Shown here in pieces: positions 18,502 to 28,112 of a stretch of DNA of 64,000 nt. How positions within the stretch are numbered: position 1 is the first letter of the stretch; every line of letters starts with the position of its first letter. A model generated the notes under the pieces. It was given only the letters and a program-made list of their open reading frames with translations, did not search any database and was not told where the DNA came from. The stretch comes from Mongoliitalea daihaiensis. Lineage in GTDB: Bacteria > Bacteroidota > Bacteroidia > Cytophagales > Cyclobacteriaceae. The position numbers and the translations under genes are program-made. The DNA lies in contig NZ_CP063779.1 of the NCBI RefSeq assembly GCF_021596945.1, positions 3,446,001-3,510,000 of the forward strand, read 5' to 3'.

Positions 18502-20307
18502 ATGAAAAAACTTGATAAATTAATTCTAGGCTCTTTCATTGGACCCTTCTTTTTGACATTTATAGTGGTAGATTTTATTCTACTGACTGTGAACATGCTC
18601 AAGTATTTTGACGAAATATTTGGAAAGGGGCTTAGTTTTTGGATTTATATGGAGCTGATTTCTTATTTTGTAATCAGTATATCACCCATGGCTTTACCTT
18701 TGGCAGTATTGCTCTCTGCATTGATGACTTTTGGGAATTTAGGTGAGCATTTTGAATTGACCGCTATTAAGAGTAGTGGGATTTCTTTGTTGAGAGCTTT
18801 GCGTCCAATTGGGATTTTTGTGGTTTTTCTTACCATTGGAGCCTTTTTATCCAATAATTATTTGGTGCCAAAAGTCAACCTGAAGACCTTCAGTCTTTTA
18901 TACGATATCCGCATGAAGTCACCTGCTTTGGATATAAAAGAAGGTGTTTTTTACGCTGGTATTCCGAATTATAGTATCAAAGTCAATAAAAAGCTAGATG
19001 ACATTCGTTTACAAGATATTATTATTTACAATCATGCAGAAGGGCAGGGGAATACCAATGTTATTTTGGCTGACTCTGGAAGAATGGAGCCGTTTTTCAA
19101 CGATTCTTATCTTAGCCTCACCTTGTATAATGGTGTAAATTACAAAGAGTCGCGTGATCAGCGAGCTAAAACCGAAAAACCCGCAAACTTTAGTAGAACC
19201 TATTTCTCTGAAAATCAAATTATTTTTAACCTTGAATCCTTTCAGATGAATCGAACTCCTGAGGATTTATGGTCTACTAATCGTTCAATCAAAAATATCA
19301 GTGGTTTAAAAGAAGGTTTGGATTCTATTTACAGTGAGATGAACCAAATTGTCTTCTATAATTTTGCAAATACAGAGTCCAATTATACCTTTTTTACAAG
19401 AAACAGAAAGTTAACGCCTCCAGCTGATGTAGCTGAAAGAAAAAGGGTGGACGACTCTCTTCGCTTAGAACGTGGAAAAATCAAACAAGCCCGACAAGAT
19501 TCCTCCCGTAATATCATCGATGCTTCTTCCTATAATGCTACTTCGGATTCTTTGAACATAGAACTATTTGCATACAATTCACAGGAAGAGGAGATGGAAG
19601 ATAAACCTTCGATCGATAGTGTTATTAGTCAATCGGTAGGTGGGGCAGAAATGGTGGATTCAGAAAATACCCAAGGAAAAGACAGAAAAGGCCTATCCAT
19701 AGATGGCTTTGATTTCACTCCTTTATCACGGTCAGACTCTATTCGATTATTCAAAAAAAACAGATCAGAAGATACGGTGAGAGTGACACGCTTGACGACT
19801 GAGCAATTGTTACGAATGGATTCAATAATTGAAGTTAACAATTACGAGCAGCGAGCGGCTACTGTAGCCATCAACAACGCGCGTACATTGAAAAATAATT
19901 TCTCTAATAAAGTTTCCCAACTAGATAATCTAGAGCGGGAATACAGAAGGTATCAGATAGCATGGTATCAGAAGTATACTACAGCTTTTGCTTGTATTGT
20001 AATGTTTTTGATAGGTGCTCCTTTAGGTGCAATCATAAAAAAAGGAGGTCTTGGAATGCCTGTTTTGATGTCCATTATATTTTTTATTGTGTATTACATG
20101 CTGACTATAACAGGAGAAAAGTGGGCGAAAGAAGGAATTACTGATGCAGTTCTGGGGACTTGGTTTTCGAACCTAGTACTCTTACCTTTTGGTTTTTTCT
20201 TCTTGAAGCAAGCACGAAAAGATGCCCGGATATTTGAGGCAGATGTGTACTTAGAATTATGGAACAAAATCAGGGCATTTTTCAAGAGAAAGTTCTCCAA
20301 AACCTAG
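18502..20307 (+). CDS. LptF/LptG family LPS export permease
   Basis: The 601-residue protein has the YjgP/YjgQ layout: three transmembrane helices in the first ~110 residues (LGSFIGPFFLTFIVVDFILL at the start), a periplasmic region and three C-terminal helices (~490-580). LptF and LptG form the membrane dimer of the LptB2FG ABC exporter that moves LPS to the periplasmic bridge. The periplasmic region is about 370 residues, much longer than in E. coli (~360-residue whole proteins). It contains a charged, low-complexity part (residues ~310-450) that looks disordered. The ATG at 18502 is used; an upstream TTG adds three residues. Confidence 0.9.
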   Translation: MKKLDKLILGSFIGPFFLTFIVVDFILLTVNMLKYFDEIFGKGLSFWIYMELISYFVISISPMALPLAVLLSALMTFGNLGEHFELTAIKSSGISLLRALRPIGIFVVFLTIGAFLSNNYLVPKVNLKTFSLLYDIRMKSPALDIKEGVFYAGIPNYSIKVNKKLDDIRLQDIIIYNHAEGQGNTNVILADSGRMEPFFNDSYLSLTLYNGVNYKESRDQRAKTEKPANFSRTYFSENQIIFNLESFQMNRTPEDLWSTNRSIKNISGLKEGLDSIYSEMNQIVFYNFANTESNYTFFTRNRKLTPPADVAERKRVDDSLRLERGKIKQARQDSSRNIIDASSYNATSDSLNIELFAYNSQEEEMEDKPSIDSVISQSVGGAEMVDSENTQGKDRKGLSIDGFDFTPLSRSDSIRLFKKNRSEDTVRVTRLTTEQLLRMDSIIEVNNYEQRAATVAINNARTLKNNFSNKVSQLDNLEREYRRYQIAWYQKYTTAFACIVMFLIGAPLGAIIKKGGLGMPVLMSIIFFIVYYMLTITGEKWAKEGITDAVLGTWFSNLVLLPFGFFFLKQARKDARIFEADVYLELWNKIRAFFKRKFSKT

Positions 20308-20337
20308 GCGATTCTTTTTAAATCCAAATTATTGACG

Positions 20338-20345
20338 TACCTTTG
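20338..20345 (+). promoter_or_regulatory. candidate -7 box of rpsO
   Basis: TACCTTTG matches TAnnTTTG exactly and lies 30 bases before the rpsO ATG. No good -33 TTG is present at the normal spacing. Confidence 0.5.
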
Positions 20346-20374
20346 CAACTGTTTAAATTTAATTTTAACTAGAC

Positions 20375-20650
20375 ATGTATTTAACTACAGAGAAAAAAGT
20401 AGAGCTATTCAAGAATCATGGCAGGTTAAAATCTGAAACTGATACAGGTTCTCCTGAGTCTCAGATTGCATTGTTCACTTACAGAATCAATCACCTGACC
20501 GATCACTTAAGAACGCACAAAAAGGACCACGGTTCGCGTTTAAGTTTGTTGAAATTAGTAGGTAAAAGAAGAAGCCTTCTTAACTACTTAATCAAAAATG
20601 ACATCGAAAGATATAGAGCTGTCATTGCAGACTTAGGATTACGTAAATAA
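20375..20650 (+). CDS. rpsO: 30S ribosomal protein S15
   Basis: The 91 residues match S15 throughout. The motif [21 protein letters not shown] and the signature around [20 protein letters not shown] (here DHGSRLSLL) contact 16S rRNA helices 20-22 and nucleate the platform with S6/S18. The length is normal. A strong terminator lies 13 bases after the stop, followed by pnp, the classic rpsO-pnp order seen in many bacteria. In E. coli S15 represses its own translation; nothing here shows whether that occurs. Confidence 0.98.
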   Translation: MYLTTEKKVELFKNHGRLKSETDTGSPESQIALFTYRINHLTDHLRTHKKDHGSRLSLLKLVGKRRSLLNYLIKNDIERYRAVIADLGLRK

Positions 20651-20662
20651 TTGAAATCTTTT

Positions 20663-20695
20663 GTAAGGTTCTCTTTTGGAGAACCTTACTTTTTT
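20663..20695 (+). terminator. Intrinsic terminator between rpsO and pnp
   Basis: GTAAGGTTCTC-TTTTG-GAGAACCTTAC is a perfect 11-base stem followed by six T. A TACATTTA sequence at 20735-20742 could be the -7 box for pnp (one mismatch). Confidence 0.95.
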
Positions 20696-20758
20696 GCTTC
20701 TCCCCCGATATTAAACCTTACTTTTAAAACTTAGTACATTTATTCTTAACAAACACGT

Positions 20759-22900
20759 ATGTTACCAAATCTTATTACCAAATCTATTGTTCTTGAAGAC
20801 GGTAGAGAAATTATCATTGAAACTGGAGCGTTGGCTAAGCAGGCTGATGGTTCTGTTGTCGTTAGAATGGGGAATGCCATGTTATTGGCAACTGTAGTCT
20901 CTAAAAAAGAGGCCATAGACGGAGTTGACTTTTTACCATTATCTGTAGATTACCAAGAGAAATTCGCGGCTTCAGGAAAAATTCCTGGAGGCTTTTTAAA
21001 AAGAGAGGGGAGATTATCTGATTATGAGATTTTAATCAGTAGAATCGTTGATAGAGCGATCAGACCGATATTCCCAGATGATTATCATGCTGATACTCAA
21101 ATTGCTATTACATTGATGTCTGCGGACAGTGATGTATTGCCTGATTGCCTAGCTGGTTTAGCTGCATCTGCAGCTTTAGCAGTGTCTGATATCCCGTTTA
21201 ACGGACCGATATCTGAAGTACGTGTAGCTAAAATTAATGGAAAGTTAGTAATCAATCCAACACCTGCACAGACTGAAGTGGCTTCGCTTGAGTTTATCGT
21301 GGCGGGATCGATGGAATATATTTTGATGGTAGAAGGTGAAGCTGACGAAATTTCTGAAGAAGAAATGGTAGAAGCTCTGCAGTTTGCGCATGATGAGATA
21401 AAAAAGCATTGTCAAGTACAACTTGAACTAACGAAAGCTGTTGGAAAGGAAATGAAGCGTGCATATAGTCACGAGAAGTCTGATGAGGCTTTATATGAAA
21501 AAATGCATGCAGAATTATATAACAAATGCTATGAGGTAGTACAGCGTCAAATTGCTAACAAGTCAGAGCGTTCAGAATTAATCAAAGCAATTAAAGAAGG
21601 ATTTATTGAAAGTTTAGGGGAAGAGCATCCGTATGAAGCGAGCTTAATTGGTCCTTATTTCTCAAAAATCCATAAAGAAGCAGCAAGAAATCTGACGTTG
21701 ACTGAGAAGAAGCGATTGGACGGTAGAGCTTTGGATGAAATCAGACCTATTTGGTCAGTGGTGGATTATTTGCCATCAGCCCATGGTTCGGCTGTTTTTA
21801 CACGAGGAGAGACGCAATCCATCACGACATGTACCTTGGGTACCAAAATGGATGAGCAAATGGTAGATGGAGCGATGATCTCCGGATACAATAAATTTTT
21901 CTTGCATTACAATTTCCCTGGTTTTTCTACGGGTGAAGTAAAACCTAACAGAGGACCAGGTAGAAGAGAAGTAGGACACGGAAATCTTGCTCAGCGTGCT
22001 TTGAAGAAAGTAATGCCTAAGGATGATGAAAATCCATATACAATTCGTATCGTCTCTGATATCTTAGAATCAAACGGATCTTCTTCAATGGCAACAGTTT
22101 GTGCGGGTTCTTTAGCTTTAATGGATGCAGGTGTACCTATCAAGGCACCCGTAACTGGTATAGCTATGGGTATGATCTCCGATGCAAAAACAGGACAGTA
22201 TTCTATTTTATCCGATATCTTAGGCGATGAAGATCATTTGGGTGATATGGATTTTAAAGTAACGGGTACTGCAAAAGGTATCACGGCCTGTCAAATGGAT
22301 CTTAAGGTAGAAGGTTTGGACTATAGTGTGTTGAAAGAAGCATTGCTTCAAGCAAAAGAAGGCAGACTTCACATTCTCAATGAAATAACCAAAACTTTGG
22401 ATACACCTAGAGCTGACTTGAAACCTCATGCTCCAAGATCGTTCATGATGTCTATTCCAAAAGAATTGATTGGTGCGGTTATTGGTCCAGGTGGTAAAGT
22501 GATTCAGGAAATCCAAAAGGATACGGGCGCAACGATCGTAATTGAAGAAAAAGATAATCAAGGCAAGATCAGTGTTTTTGCAACGAATCAAACTTCTATG
22601 GATGGGGCTATTGGTCGCATTAAAGCAATTGTAGCACAGCCTGAAATTGGAGAAACTTACACTGGTAAAGTAAAGAATATACAGCCATTTGGTGCTTTCG
22701 TTGAATTTATGCCAGGAAAAGACGGTTTACTTCATATCTCTGAGATCAAGTGGGAGCGTCTAGAAACCATGGATGGTGTATTGGAGCCTGGTGAGGAAAT
22801 CATGGTGAAACTGATAGATGTCGATAAAAAGACTGGTAAATTCAAGCTTTCACGAAAGGTGCTTCTTCCTAAGCCTGAAAAATCTGATAAAAAAGATTAA
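20759..22900 (+). CDS. pnp: Polyribonucleotide nucleotidyltransferase (PNPase)
   Basis: This 713-residue enzyme degrades RNA 3'-5' using phosphate. Two RNase PH domains occupy residues ~1-230 and ~310-545, joined by an alpha-helical linker. Catalytic-core motifs such as [17 protein letters not shown] (FFRR-loop-like region), [12 protein letters not shown] and [19 protein letters not shown] are present. A KH domain follows (~555-620, with [11 protein letters not shown]), then an S1 domain (~630-700, [19 protein letters not shown]). Length and order match the family. It is downstream of rpsO and upstream of rpoD. Confidence 0.98.
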   Translation: MLPNLITKSIVLEDGREIIIETGALAKQADGSVVVRMGNAMLLATVVSKKEAIDGVDFLPLSVDYQEKFAASGKIPGGFLKREGRLSDYEILISRIVDRAIRPIFPDDYHADTQIAITLMSADSDVLPDCLAGLAASAALAVSDIPFNGPISEVRVAKINGKLVINPTPAQTEVASLEFIVAGSMEYILMVEGEADEISEEEMVEALQFAHDEIKKHCQVQLELTKAVGKEMKRAYSHEKSDEALYEKMHAELYNKCYEVVQRQIANKSERSELIKAIKEGFIESLGEEHPYEASLIGPYFSKIHKEAARNLTLTEKKRLDGRALDEIRPIWSVVDYLPSAHGSAVFTRGETQSITTCTLGTKMDEQMVDGAMISGYNKFFLHYNFPGFSTGEVKPNRGPGRREVGHGNLAQRALKKVMPKDDENPYTIRIVSDILESNGSSSMATVCAGSLALMDAGVPIKAPVTGIAMGMISDAKTGQYSILSDILGDEDHLGDMDFKVTGTAKGITACQMDLKVEGLDYSVLKEALLQAKEGRLHILNEITKTLDTPRADLKPHAPRSFMMSIPKELIGAVIGPGGKVIQEIQKDTGATIVIEEKDNQGKISVFATNQTSMDGAIGRIKAIVAQPEIGETYTGKVKNIQPFGAFVEFMPGKDGLLHISEIKWERLETMDGVLEPGEEIMVKLIDVDKKTGKFKLSRKVLLPKPEKSDKKD

Positions 22901-22984
22901 TGTTTTTAAAGTATTTAGTACTTTGAACTTTCATGCAGTACAATTCTGTTATTAGAAATCTTAACTGATAAATAAAATTCTCGA

Positions 22985-23848
22985 ATGAGGCAGCTAAAAA
23001 TTAGCAAACAGATTACTAACCGAGAGAGTCAATCCCTCGATAAGTATCTTCAGGAAATAGGTAAAGTTGACCTTTTAACAGCTGATGAAGAGGTGGTATT
23101 AGCCAAGAGAATCCGCGAAGGAGATCAATTGGCTTTAGAGAAGCTGACAAAAGCAAACCTTAGATTTGTGGTGTCTGTTGCAAAACAGTACCAAAATCAA
23201 GGGTTATCATTAGGTGACTTGATCAACGAAGGTAACCTTGGTTTGATCAAAGCAGCGCAGAGATTTGATGAAACCAGAGGTTTTAAATTTATTTCTTATG
23301 CAGTATGGTGGATTCGTCAATCTATTCTTCAAGCATTGGCTGAACAATCCCGAATTGTTAGACTACCGCTCAACAGAGTAGGTTCATTGAATAAAATCAG
23401 CAAAACTTTCTCTGAATTAGAGCAAAAGTTTGAACGGGAGCCTTCTCCTGAAGAATTGGCCGAAGTTTTGGAAGTTACAGCTAGCGAAGTTGTGGATACT
23501 ATGAAGATTTCAGGTAGACACGTTTCAATGGATGCACCATTTGTTCAAGGAGAAGAAAACAGCTTGTTGGATGTTCTTGAAAACGATGGTGACGAAAAGC
23601 CAGACGATGGATTGTTAAATGAATCTTTAAGAAAAGAAGTACAACGCGCGCTTTCCACACTTACGTCGAGAGAAGCAGATGTAATCACATTGTACTTTGG
23701 ATTGAATGGTGAACATGCGCTTACCTTAGAGGAAATCGGTGAAAAATTTAACTTAACAAGAGAGCGAGTTAGACAGATTAAAGAGAAGGCTATCAGGAGA
23801 TTAAGACATACTTCTAGGAGTAAGACTTTAAAGCCTTATCTTGGTTAA
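22985..23848 (+). CDS. rpoD: Primary RNA polymerase sigma factor RpoD
   Basis: The 287 residues hold sigma-70 regions 1.2 to 4.2 without region 1.1, the standard form of the Bacteroidota housekeeping sigma. Region 1.2 begins near [18 protein letters not shown] and region 2.1-2.4 includes [19 protein letters not shown]. Region 3 covers residues ~130-190, and region 4.2 has the [22 protein letters not shown]. This protein recognises TTG/TAnnTTTG promoters, which fits the -7 boxes found elsewhere in the window. It lies 85 bases downstream of pnp and has its own terminator. Confidence 0.98.
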   Translation: MRQLKISKQITNRESQSLDKYLQEIGKVDLLTADEEVVLAKRIREGDQLALEKLTKANLRFVVSVAKQYQNQGLSLGDLINEGNLGLIKAAQRFDETRGFKFISYAVWWIRQSILQALAEQSRIVRLPLNRVGSLNKISKTFSELEQKFEREPSPEELAEVLEVTASEVVDTMKISGRHVSMDAPFVQGEENSLLDVLENDGDEKPDDGLLNESLRKEVQRALSTLTSREADVITLYFGLNGEHALTLEEIGEKFNLTRERVRQIKEKAIRRLRHTSRSKTLKPYLG

Positions 23849-23874
23849 AATTGTCACTGTATCATACATTACTG

Positions 23875-23901
23875 AAAAAGGGGATTTTTTCCCCTTTTTT
23901 T
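23875..23901 (+). terminator. Intrinsic terminator after rpoD
   Basis: AAAAAGGGGA-(TTTT)-TCCCCTTTTT forms a symmetric A/T-flanked stem, 26 bases after the rpoD stop. Confidence 0.9.
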
Positions 23902-24033
23902 GTGTCATAATTTAGTTTATTTCGAGATTCCTCACTAATAATCAGCTTACGCAGTTTTAGGGAAATTTAACAGAAATAGACTTTGTTGTGACAAGAATAT
24001 TAACAAAATTTGCCAACTTTAATTAAATCACTC

Positions 24034-24975
24034 ATGACAACTACTGTAGAAAAATTGAAGGTATTGATTATTGGATCAGGACCAGCAGGATATACAGCGG
24101 CAATCTATGCTTCACGCGCAGGATTAAACCCAGTTCTTTACACAGGAGCCCAGCCAGGTGGCCAATTGACGATTACGACGGACGTAGAAAATTATCCGGG
24201 TTATCCAGGAGGAGTGCAAGGTCCTGAAATGATGGAAGATTTCCGCAAACAAGCAGAGAGATTTGGTACACAGGTTCGCTATGGTATGGTAACCAAAGTA
24301 GATTTTAGTGCGAGACCACATAAGGTTATTGTGGATGATCAGGTGGAAATTCACGCAGAAACGATAATTATATCTACAGGTGCATCTGCCAAATGGTTGG
24401 GGATAGAAAGTGAAGAACGTCTCAACGGCAAAGGTGTTTCTGCTTGCGCGGTATGTGATGGATTCTTTTTTAGGGGTCAGGACGTAGCAATTGTAGGTGC
24501 TGGTGATACTGCATGTGAGGAGGCTTCTTATCTTGCTAATATTTGTAGCAAAGTTTATATGCTCATTAGGAGAGATGAAATGAGAGCTTCTCAAATTATG
24601 CAAAAGCGTGTTTTAAACAATCCTAAAATTGAAGTCCTCTGGAATACAGAGACGGAAGAAATCCTAGGGGATGAGGAAGTTACTGGTGTACGTGTTTACA
24701 ATAACCAAACCAAGGAATCTAAAGAATTAGCAATTTCGGGATTCTTTGTAGCAATTGGTCATGAACCCAATACGGGAATTTTTAAAGAATTTATTGATAT
24801 GGATGAGAGCGGATATATCAAGACCCTGCCAGGGAGTACCAAAACCAATATCGAAGGCGTCTTCGCTTGCGGTGATGCCCAAGACCATATCTATCGTCAA
24901 GCTGTCACAGCTGCTGGTACAGGATGTATGGCTGCTTTAGATGCTGAAAGGTTTTTGGCTGCACAAGAATCTTGA
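24034..24975 (+). CDS. trxB: Thioredoxin-disulfide reductase
   Basis: This 313-residue flavoprotein transfers electrons from NADPH through FAD to thioredoxin. The FAD-binding motif IIGSGPAGYTAAIYASRAG is near residue 12, the redox pair is in SACAVCDGFF (Cys138 and Cys141), and the NADPH motif is VGAGDTACEEASYLA. The C-terminal GVFACGDAQDHIYRQAVTAAG closes the FAD site. The ATG at 24034 is preferred to a TTG eight codons upstream. The next gene starts 12 bases after the stop, so trxB, the M23 peptidase and bshB1 probably form one transcript. Confidence 0.97.
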   Translation: MTTTVEKLKVLIIGSGPAGYTAAIYASRAGLNPVLYTGAQPGGQLTITTDVENYPGYPGGVQGPEMMEDFRKQAERFGTQVRYGMVTKVDFSARPHKVIVDDQVEIHAETIIISTGASAKWLGIESEERLNGKGVSACAVCDGFFFRGQDVAIVGAGDTACEEASYLANICSKVYMLIRRDEMRASQIMQKRVLNNPKIEVLWNTETEEILGDEEVTGVRVYNNQTKESKELAISGFFVAIGHEPNTGIFKEFIDMDESGYIKTLPGSTKTNIEGVFACGDAQDHIYRQAVTAAGTGCMAALDAERFLAAQES

Positions 24976-24987
24976 TAACCCATTCTA

Positions 24988-26031
24988 ATGAGATTAAAAA
25001 GCATTGTAAGAGTATTGATTTTCATGTTGAGCATAGGTTCTTTTAGTTCCTATGCTCAAACTTTTCCAAAAATTATTAAAAAATCAAAGCAAGATCAATC
25101 CATTACACCACCCTCAAATCCGCTTCAACGAGACATAAGATTATTCGATTCTCAAAAGTATTTGTACGACATTACGCGGCAAACAGACTCTCTACTTTAC
25201 AAGGATTATGTAGATCTTCGCAAAAGGCTGAGTATTGTAGAGGAAGACACGCTTTCACTTATTTGGGCACCAACAAACCAATTGGCTCAGGTTTCTGAAA
25301 AAATATTGATTGATAGTATTTGGGTTACTGCTTTCGAATACTATGCATCTTGGGATAGTCAAAAGATCAATATTTATAATTTTAATCCCAAAGATTTCAA
25401 AGATACGGTATACGTTAAGCTGTATGATACTTTTTTTGGGACGGATTATAAAATGCCTTTAGATGAAACTCGAATTACGTCCGAATTTGGATTTCGTAGG
25501 TATCGTTGGCATCATGGAACGGATTTAAAATTGACTGTAGGCACACCAATCTATGCCACTTTTGATGGGATTGTTAGGATTCGATCCTATGATAGGACAG
25601 GCTATGGATATTATGTGGTAGTGAGACATAAAAATGGCTTGGAAACATTGTATGGGCACATGTCAAAAATATTGGTTGATGTGGGTCAGGAAGTGATCGC
25701 AGGGGATGTCCTTGGGTTAGGTGGGAATACTGGTAGAAGTACAGGACCTCATCTGCATTTTGAGGTCAGGTACCAAGGTTTATCCATTAATCCAACTCAA
25801 ATATTCGATTTCAATCTTGGTAGGTTAAGGAGTGATGTATATATGATTACGGCTTCCAGTTTTGATCATGTGGTGCAGACCCAGCAATCAGTGGTTCACA
25901 GAGTAAGAAGTGGAGAGACTTTGTCAAGTATCGCTAGAAGATACGGTGTCAGGGTGAGTACCATTACGCGTTTAAATAACATTTCTGTTAATTCTACTTT
26001 GAGAGTAGGGCAGCAATTAAGAATCAGGTAA
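24988..26031 (+). CDS. M23 metallopeptidase with C-terminal LysM domain
   Basis: This 347-residue exported protein carries a signal peptide ending near SYAQ (residue 24), an N-terminal region of unknown fold, and an M23/LytM endopeptidase domain at ~155-275. The zinc ligands are His in WHHGTDLKL, the Asp five residues on, and the HLH of TGPHLHFEVRYQG. A LysM domain closes the protein (~302-347, HRVRSGETLSSIARRYGVRV). It should cleave peptidoglycan cross-bridges or activate amidases in the periplasm. It lies between trxB and bshB1 with gaps of 12 and 5 bases. Confidence 0.93.
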   Translation: MRLKSIVRVLIFMLSIGSFSSYAQTFPKIIKKSKQDQSITPPSNPLQRDIRLFDSQKYLYDITRQTDSLLYKDYVDLRKRLSIVEEDTLSLIWAPTNQLAQVSEKILIDSIWVTAFEYYASWDSQKINIYNFNPKDFKDTVYVKLYDTFFGTDYKMPLDETRITSEFGFRRYRWHHGTDLKLTVGTPIYATFDGIVRIRSYDRTGYGYYVVVRHKNGLETLYGHMSKILVDVGQEVIAGDVLGLGGNTGRSTGPHLHFEVRYQGLSINPTQIFDFNLGRLRSDVYMITASSFDHVVQTQQSVVHRVRSGETLSSIARRYGVRVSTITRLNNISVNSTLRVGQQLRIR

Positions 26032-26036
26032 CCATT

Positions 26037-26756
26037 ATGAATAAATTAGATATATTGGTCATAGCAGCGCATCCTGATGATGCTGAGTTAGCATGCTCAG
26101 GCACCATTGCTGCACATGTAGCTCAAGGGTACAAAGTAGGAATTGTTGATCTTACCATGGGTGAAATGGGTACAAGGGGTAATCCTGAACTTCGACTACA
26201 AGAATCCGCCAAAGCTGCTCAGATATTAGGATTATCAGCTAGAGAAAATCTGCGCTTCAAGGATGTGTTTTTCAAGGATGATGAAGCTCATCAATTGAAG
26301 ATTGTAGAAATGATCCGAAAATATCAACCCGAGATTGTGCTGGCAAATGCTGTTTCGGATAGGCATCCTGATCATGGTAAAGGAGCATCAGTAGCTAGTA
26401 AAGCTTGTTTTATGAGTGGCTTGCGTAAAATTGAAACCTTTTTAGAAGGTCAACCTCAACAGCCTTGGAGACCTGCATTTGTCTACCATTATATTCAAAA
26501 TAATTTTATCAAACCGGATTTTGTAGTAGATATTACACCGTATTGGGAAATAAAACTTGCCAGCATTCAGGCATTTGCTTCTCAATTTTATGATCCCAAT
26601 AGCCAAGAGCCTGAAAGTTTTATTTCATCCAAAAGTTTTCTTCCTTTCATTGAGTCAAGGGCGATTGAGTTTGGTCATAGCATTATGTCCAAGTATGGGG
26701 AGGGATTCACCGTGGAGCGAATGCTTGGTGTAGAAAACTTATTTAACTTAAAGTAA
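26037..26756 (+). CDS. bshB1: Bacillithiol biosynthesis deacetylase BshB1
   Basis: The 239 residues show the LmbE/PIG-L zinc deacetylase signature AAHPDDAELACSGTIA near residue 11 and the second metal motif DRHPDHGKGA near 108. GEMGTRGNPELRLQE is characteristic of BshB1. The enzyme deacetylates N-acetylglucosaminyl-malate to glucosaminyl-malate, the second step of bacillithiol synthesis, in the cytoplasm. Bacillithiol is the low-molecular-weight thiol of many Bacteroidota, so placement in one operon with trxB is sensible. bshA and bshC are not in this window. A terminator follows two bases after the stop. Confidence 0.93.
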   Translation: MNKLDILVIAAHPDDAELACSGTIAAHVAQGYKVGIVDLTMGEMGTRGNPELRLQESAKAAQILGLSARENLRFKDVFFKDDEAHQLKIVEMIRKYQPEIVLANAVSDRHPDHGKGASVASKACFMSGLRKIETFLEGQPQQPWRPAFVYHYIQNNFIKPDFVVDITPYWEIKLASIQAFASQFYDPNSQEPESFISSKSFLPFIESRAIEFGHSIMSKYGEGFTVERMLGVENLFNLK

Positions 26757-26757
26757 C

Positions 26758-26785
26758 ATTGCCCCATTTAAGGGGCAATTCTTTT
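26758..26785 (+). terminator. Terminator of bshB1 inside the 3' end of pdxH
   Basis: ATTGCCCC-(ATTTAA)-GGGGCAAT is followed by TCTTTT. The right arm and tail lie inside the last codons of the convergent pdxH gene. Confidence 0.8.
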
Positions 26786-27403
26786 GATCGACCATTTTTC
26801 GGTACCTTGTAATGTATACAAAATACGATCGTGTAGTCTACTAGGTCTTCCTTGCCAAAATTCAATTTCAATAGGGGTAATCCTAAAACCTCCCCAATGA
26901 GGTGGTCTTTTGATAGTTTCGGGGCTTAATTCTTTGGAATACATTTGTTCGCGATCTGCTAAATATTTGCGATCGGGGATTTCTTGGCTTTGAGGAGAAA
27001 CCCATGCACCTATTTGACTTGAAAAAGGTCTTGAGAAAAAATATTCATCCGATTCTTCTGGAGAAACTTTGGCTGCCTTTCCTACAACACGTACTTGCCG
27101 CTCCAATTCCGGCCAAAAAAAGGTCAACGCTACTTTAGGGTCATGAATCAATTCTTGACCTTTAGCACTTTGGTAATTGGTATAAAAGACAAAGCCGTGA
27201 TCTACTCCTTTCAATAATACAATTCTGCTGTTTGGAAAGCCATCTTTTCCAAGAGTACTTAGGTTCATGGCATTGGCTTCCATTACTTTAGCTTGGATTG
27301 CTTCTTCAAACCATTGATTGAATTGCTGTATTGGGTTTTCAGCAACATCTGTACTGTCTAGTGATTTGAGAGAATAGTCTATTCGGATATCTGCTAATTT
27401 CAT
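26768..27403 (-). CDS. pdxH: Pyridoxamine 5'-phosphate oxidase
   Basis: This 211-residue FMN enzyme oxidises pyridoxamine/pyridoxine 5'-phosphate to pyridoxal 5'-phosphate. FMN-binding stretches include NSRIVLLKGVDHGFVFYTNY and SAKGQELIHDPKVALTFFWP. The C-terminal PNPOx signature is intact (RPPHWGGFRITPIEIEFWQG followed by RPSRLHDR). The length equals E. coli PdxH. It is monocistronic on the minus strand, and its last codons overlap the plus-strand bshB1 terminator. Confidence 0.97.
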   Translation of the reverse strand: MKLADIRIDYSLKSLDSTDVAENPIQQFNQWFEEAIQAKVMEANAMNLSTLGKDGFPNSRIVLLKGVDHGFVFYTNYQSAKGQELIHDPKVALTFFWPELERQVRVVGKAAKVSPEESDEYFFSRPFSSQIGAWVSPQSQEIPDRKYLADREQMYSKELSPETIKRPPHWGGFRITPIEIEFWQGRPSRLHDRILYTLQGTEKWSIKRIAP

Positions 27404-27470
27404 ATGGATTACACTTGATTGCTTAAAATTAATTGAGTTATTGCATTTAAAAAATTTAGAATTATATTAA

Positions 27471-28061
27471 ATGCCAAATAACAACATTTTTATGAAAGCA
27501 AAGTTTACACATAAGCCTAAAGCCGGCCAACTTTTGATTTCAGAGCCATTTTTACAAGATGAGAATTTTGTTCGCTCTGTGGTACTTCTGTGCAATCATG
27601 ATGAGCATGGGTCATTTGGATTGGTTTTAAACAAACTTTCTATTCTTAAGTTAGATGAATTGTTAGACGGAGACCTTTTAAATCCACTTGATGTTTATGT
27701 GGGAGGGCCTGTTGAACAAAATACCTTACATTTTATCTATAGAGGGGGTCAGTTGCTAGAGGATAGTATTTCACTTATGGATGAGTTATGGTGGAGTGGG
27801 GATTTTGAAAAACTCTTAACTGAAATTCGAAATGGTAATTTAAAAGAAGATGATGTTCGTTTCTTCATTGGATATTCAGGTTGGGCCGAAGGTCAGCTGC
27901 AGGAAGAGTTAGATCAACAAACTTGGATACTTTGTGATAAAATCGATACAGAAAATATTTTTGATGCTTCTCCGGAAGAGTTATGGAAACTTATATTGAA
28001 AAATATGGGAGGAGAGTATCAACAAATGGCAAATTATCCAATTGACCCAAGATTAAATTAG
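27471..28061 (+). CDS. YqgE/AlgH family protein
   Basis: The 196-residue protein has the family signature near its start: KPKAGQLLISEPFLQDENF, then VVLLCNHDEHGSFGLVLNK. The central VYVGGPVEQNTLHFIYRG and late RFFIGYSGWAEGQLQEELDQ are also typical. YqgE/AlgH (UPF0301/DUF179) proteins are widespread and of uncertain function. An alternative ATG at 27492 gives a protein starting MKAKFTHKPK and may be the true start. The next gene begins about 50 bases downstream with its own -7 box. Confidence 0.92.
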   Translation: MPNNNIFMKAKFTHKPKAGQLLISEPFLQDENFVRSVVLLCNHDEHGSFGLVLNKLSILKLDELLDGDLLNPLDVYVGGPVEQNTLHFIYRGGQLLEDSISLMDELWWSGDFEKLLTEIRNGNLKEDDVRFFIGYSGWAEGQLQEELDQQTWILCDKIDTENIFDASPEELWKLILKNMGGEYQQMANYPIDPRLN

Positions 28062-28071
28062 ACAATTTTAT

Positions 28072-28079
28072 TACATTTG
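28072..28079 (+). promoter_or_regulatory. candidate -7 box of the DUF349 gene
   Basis: TACATTTG matches TAnnTTTG exactly, 33 bases before the ATG at 28113. A TTG at 28042-28044 is somewhat too far (27 bases) to be an ideal -33 element. Confidence 0.5.
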
Positions 28080-28112
28080 TTTGATAAGCGCTTTATAAAG
28101 TAAGTTTCAATT

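Noticed and set aside
22931-22990. Exact TAnnTTTG promoter before rpoD and before trxB
   Set aside because: Only near matches were found (TAGTACTTTG with wrong spacing before rpoD, AAAATTTG before trxB), so no feature was entered.
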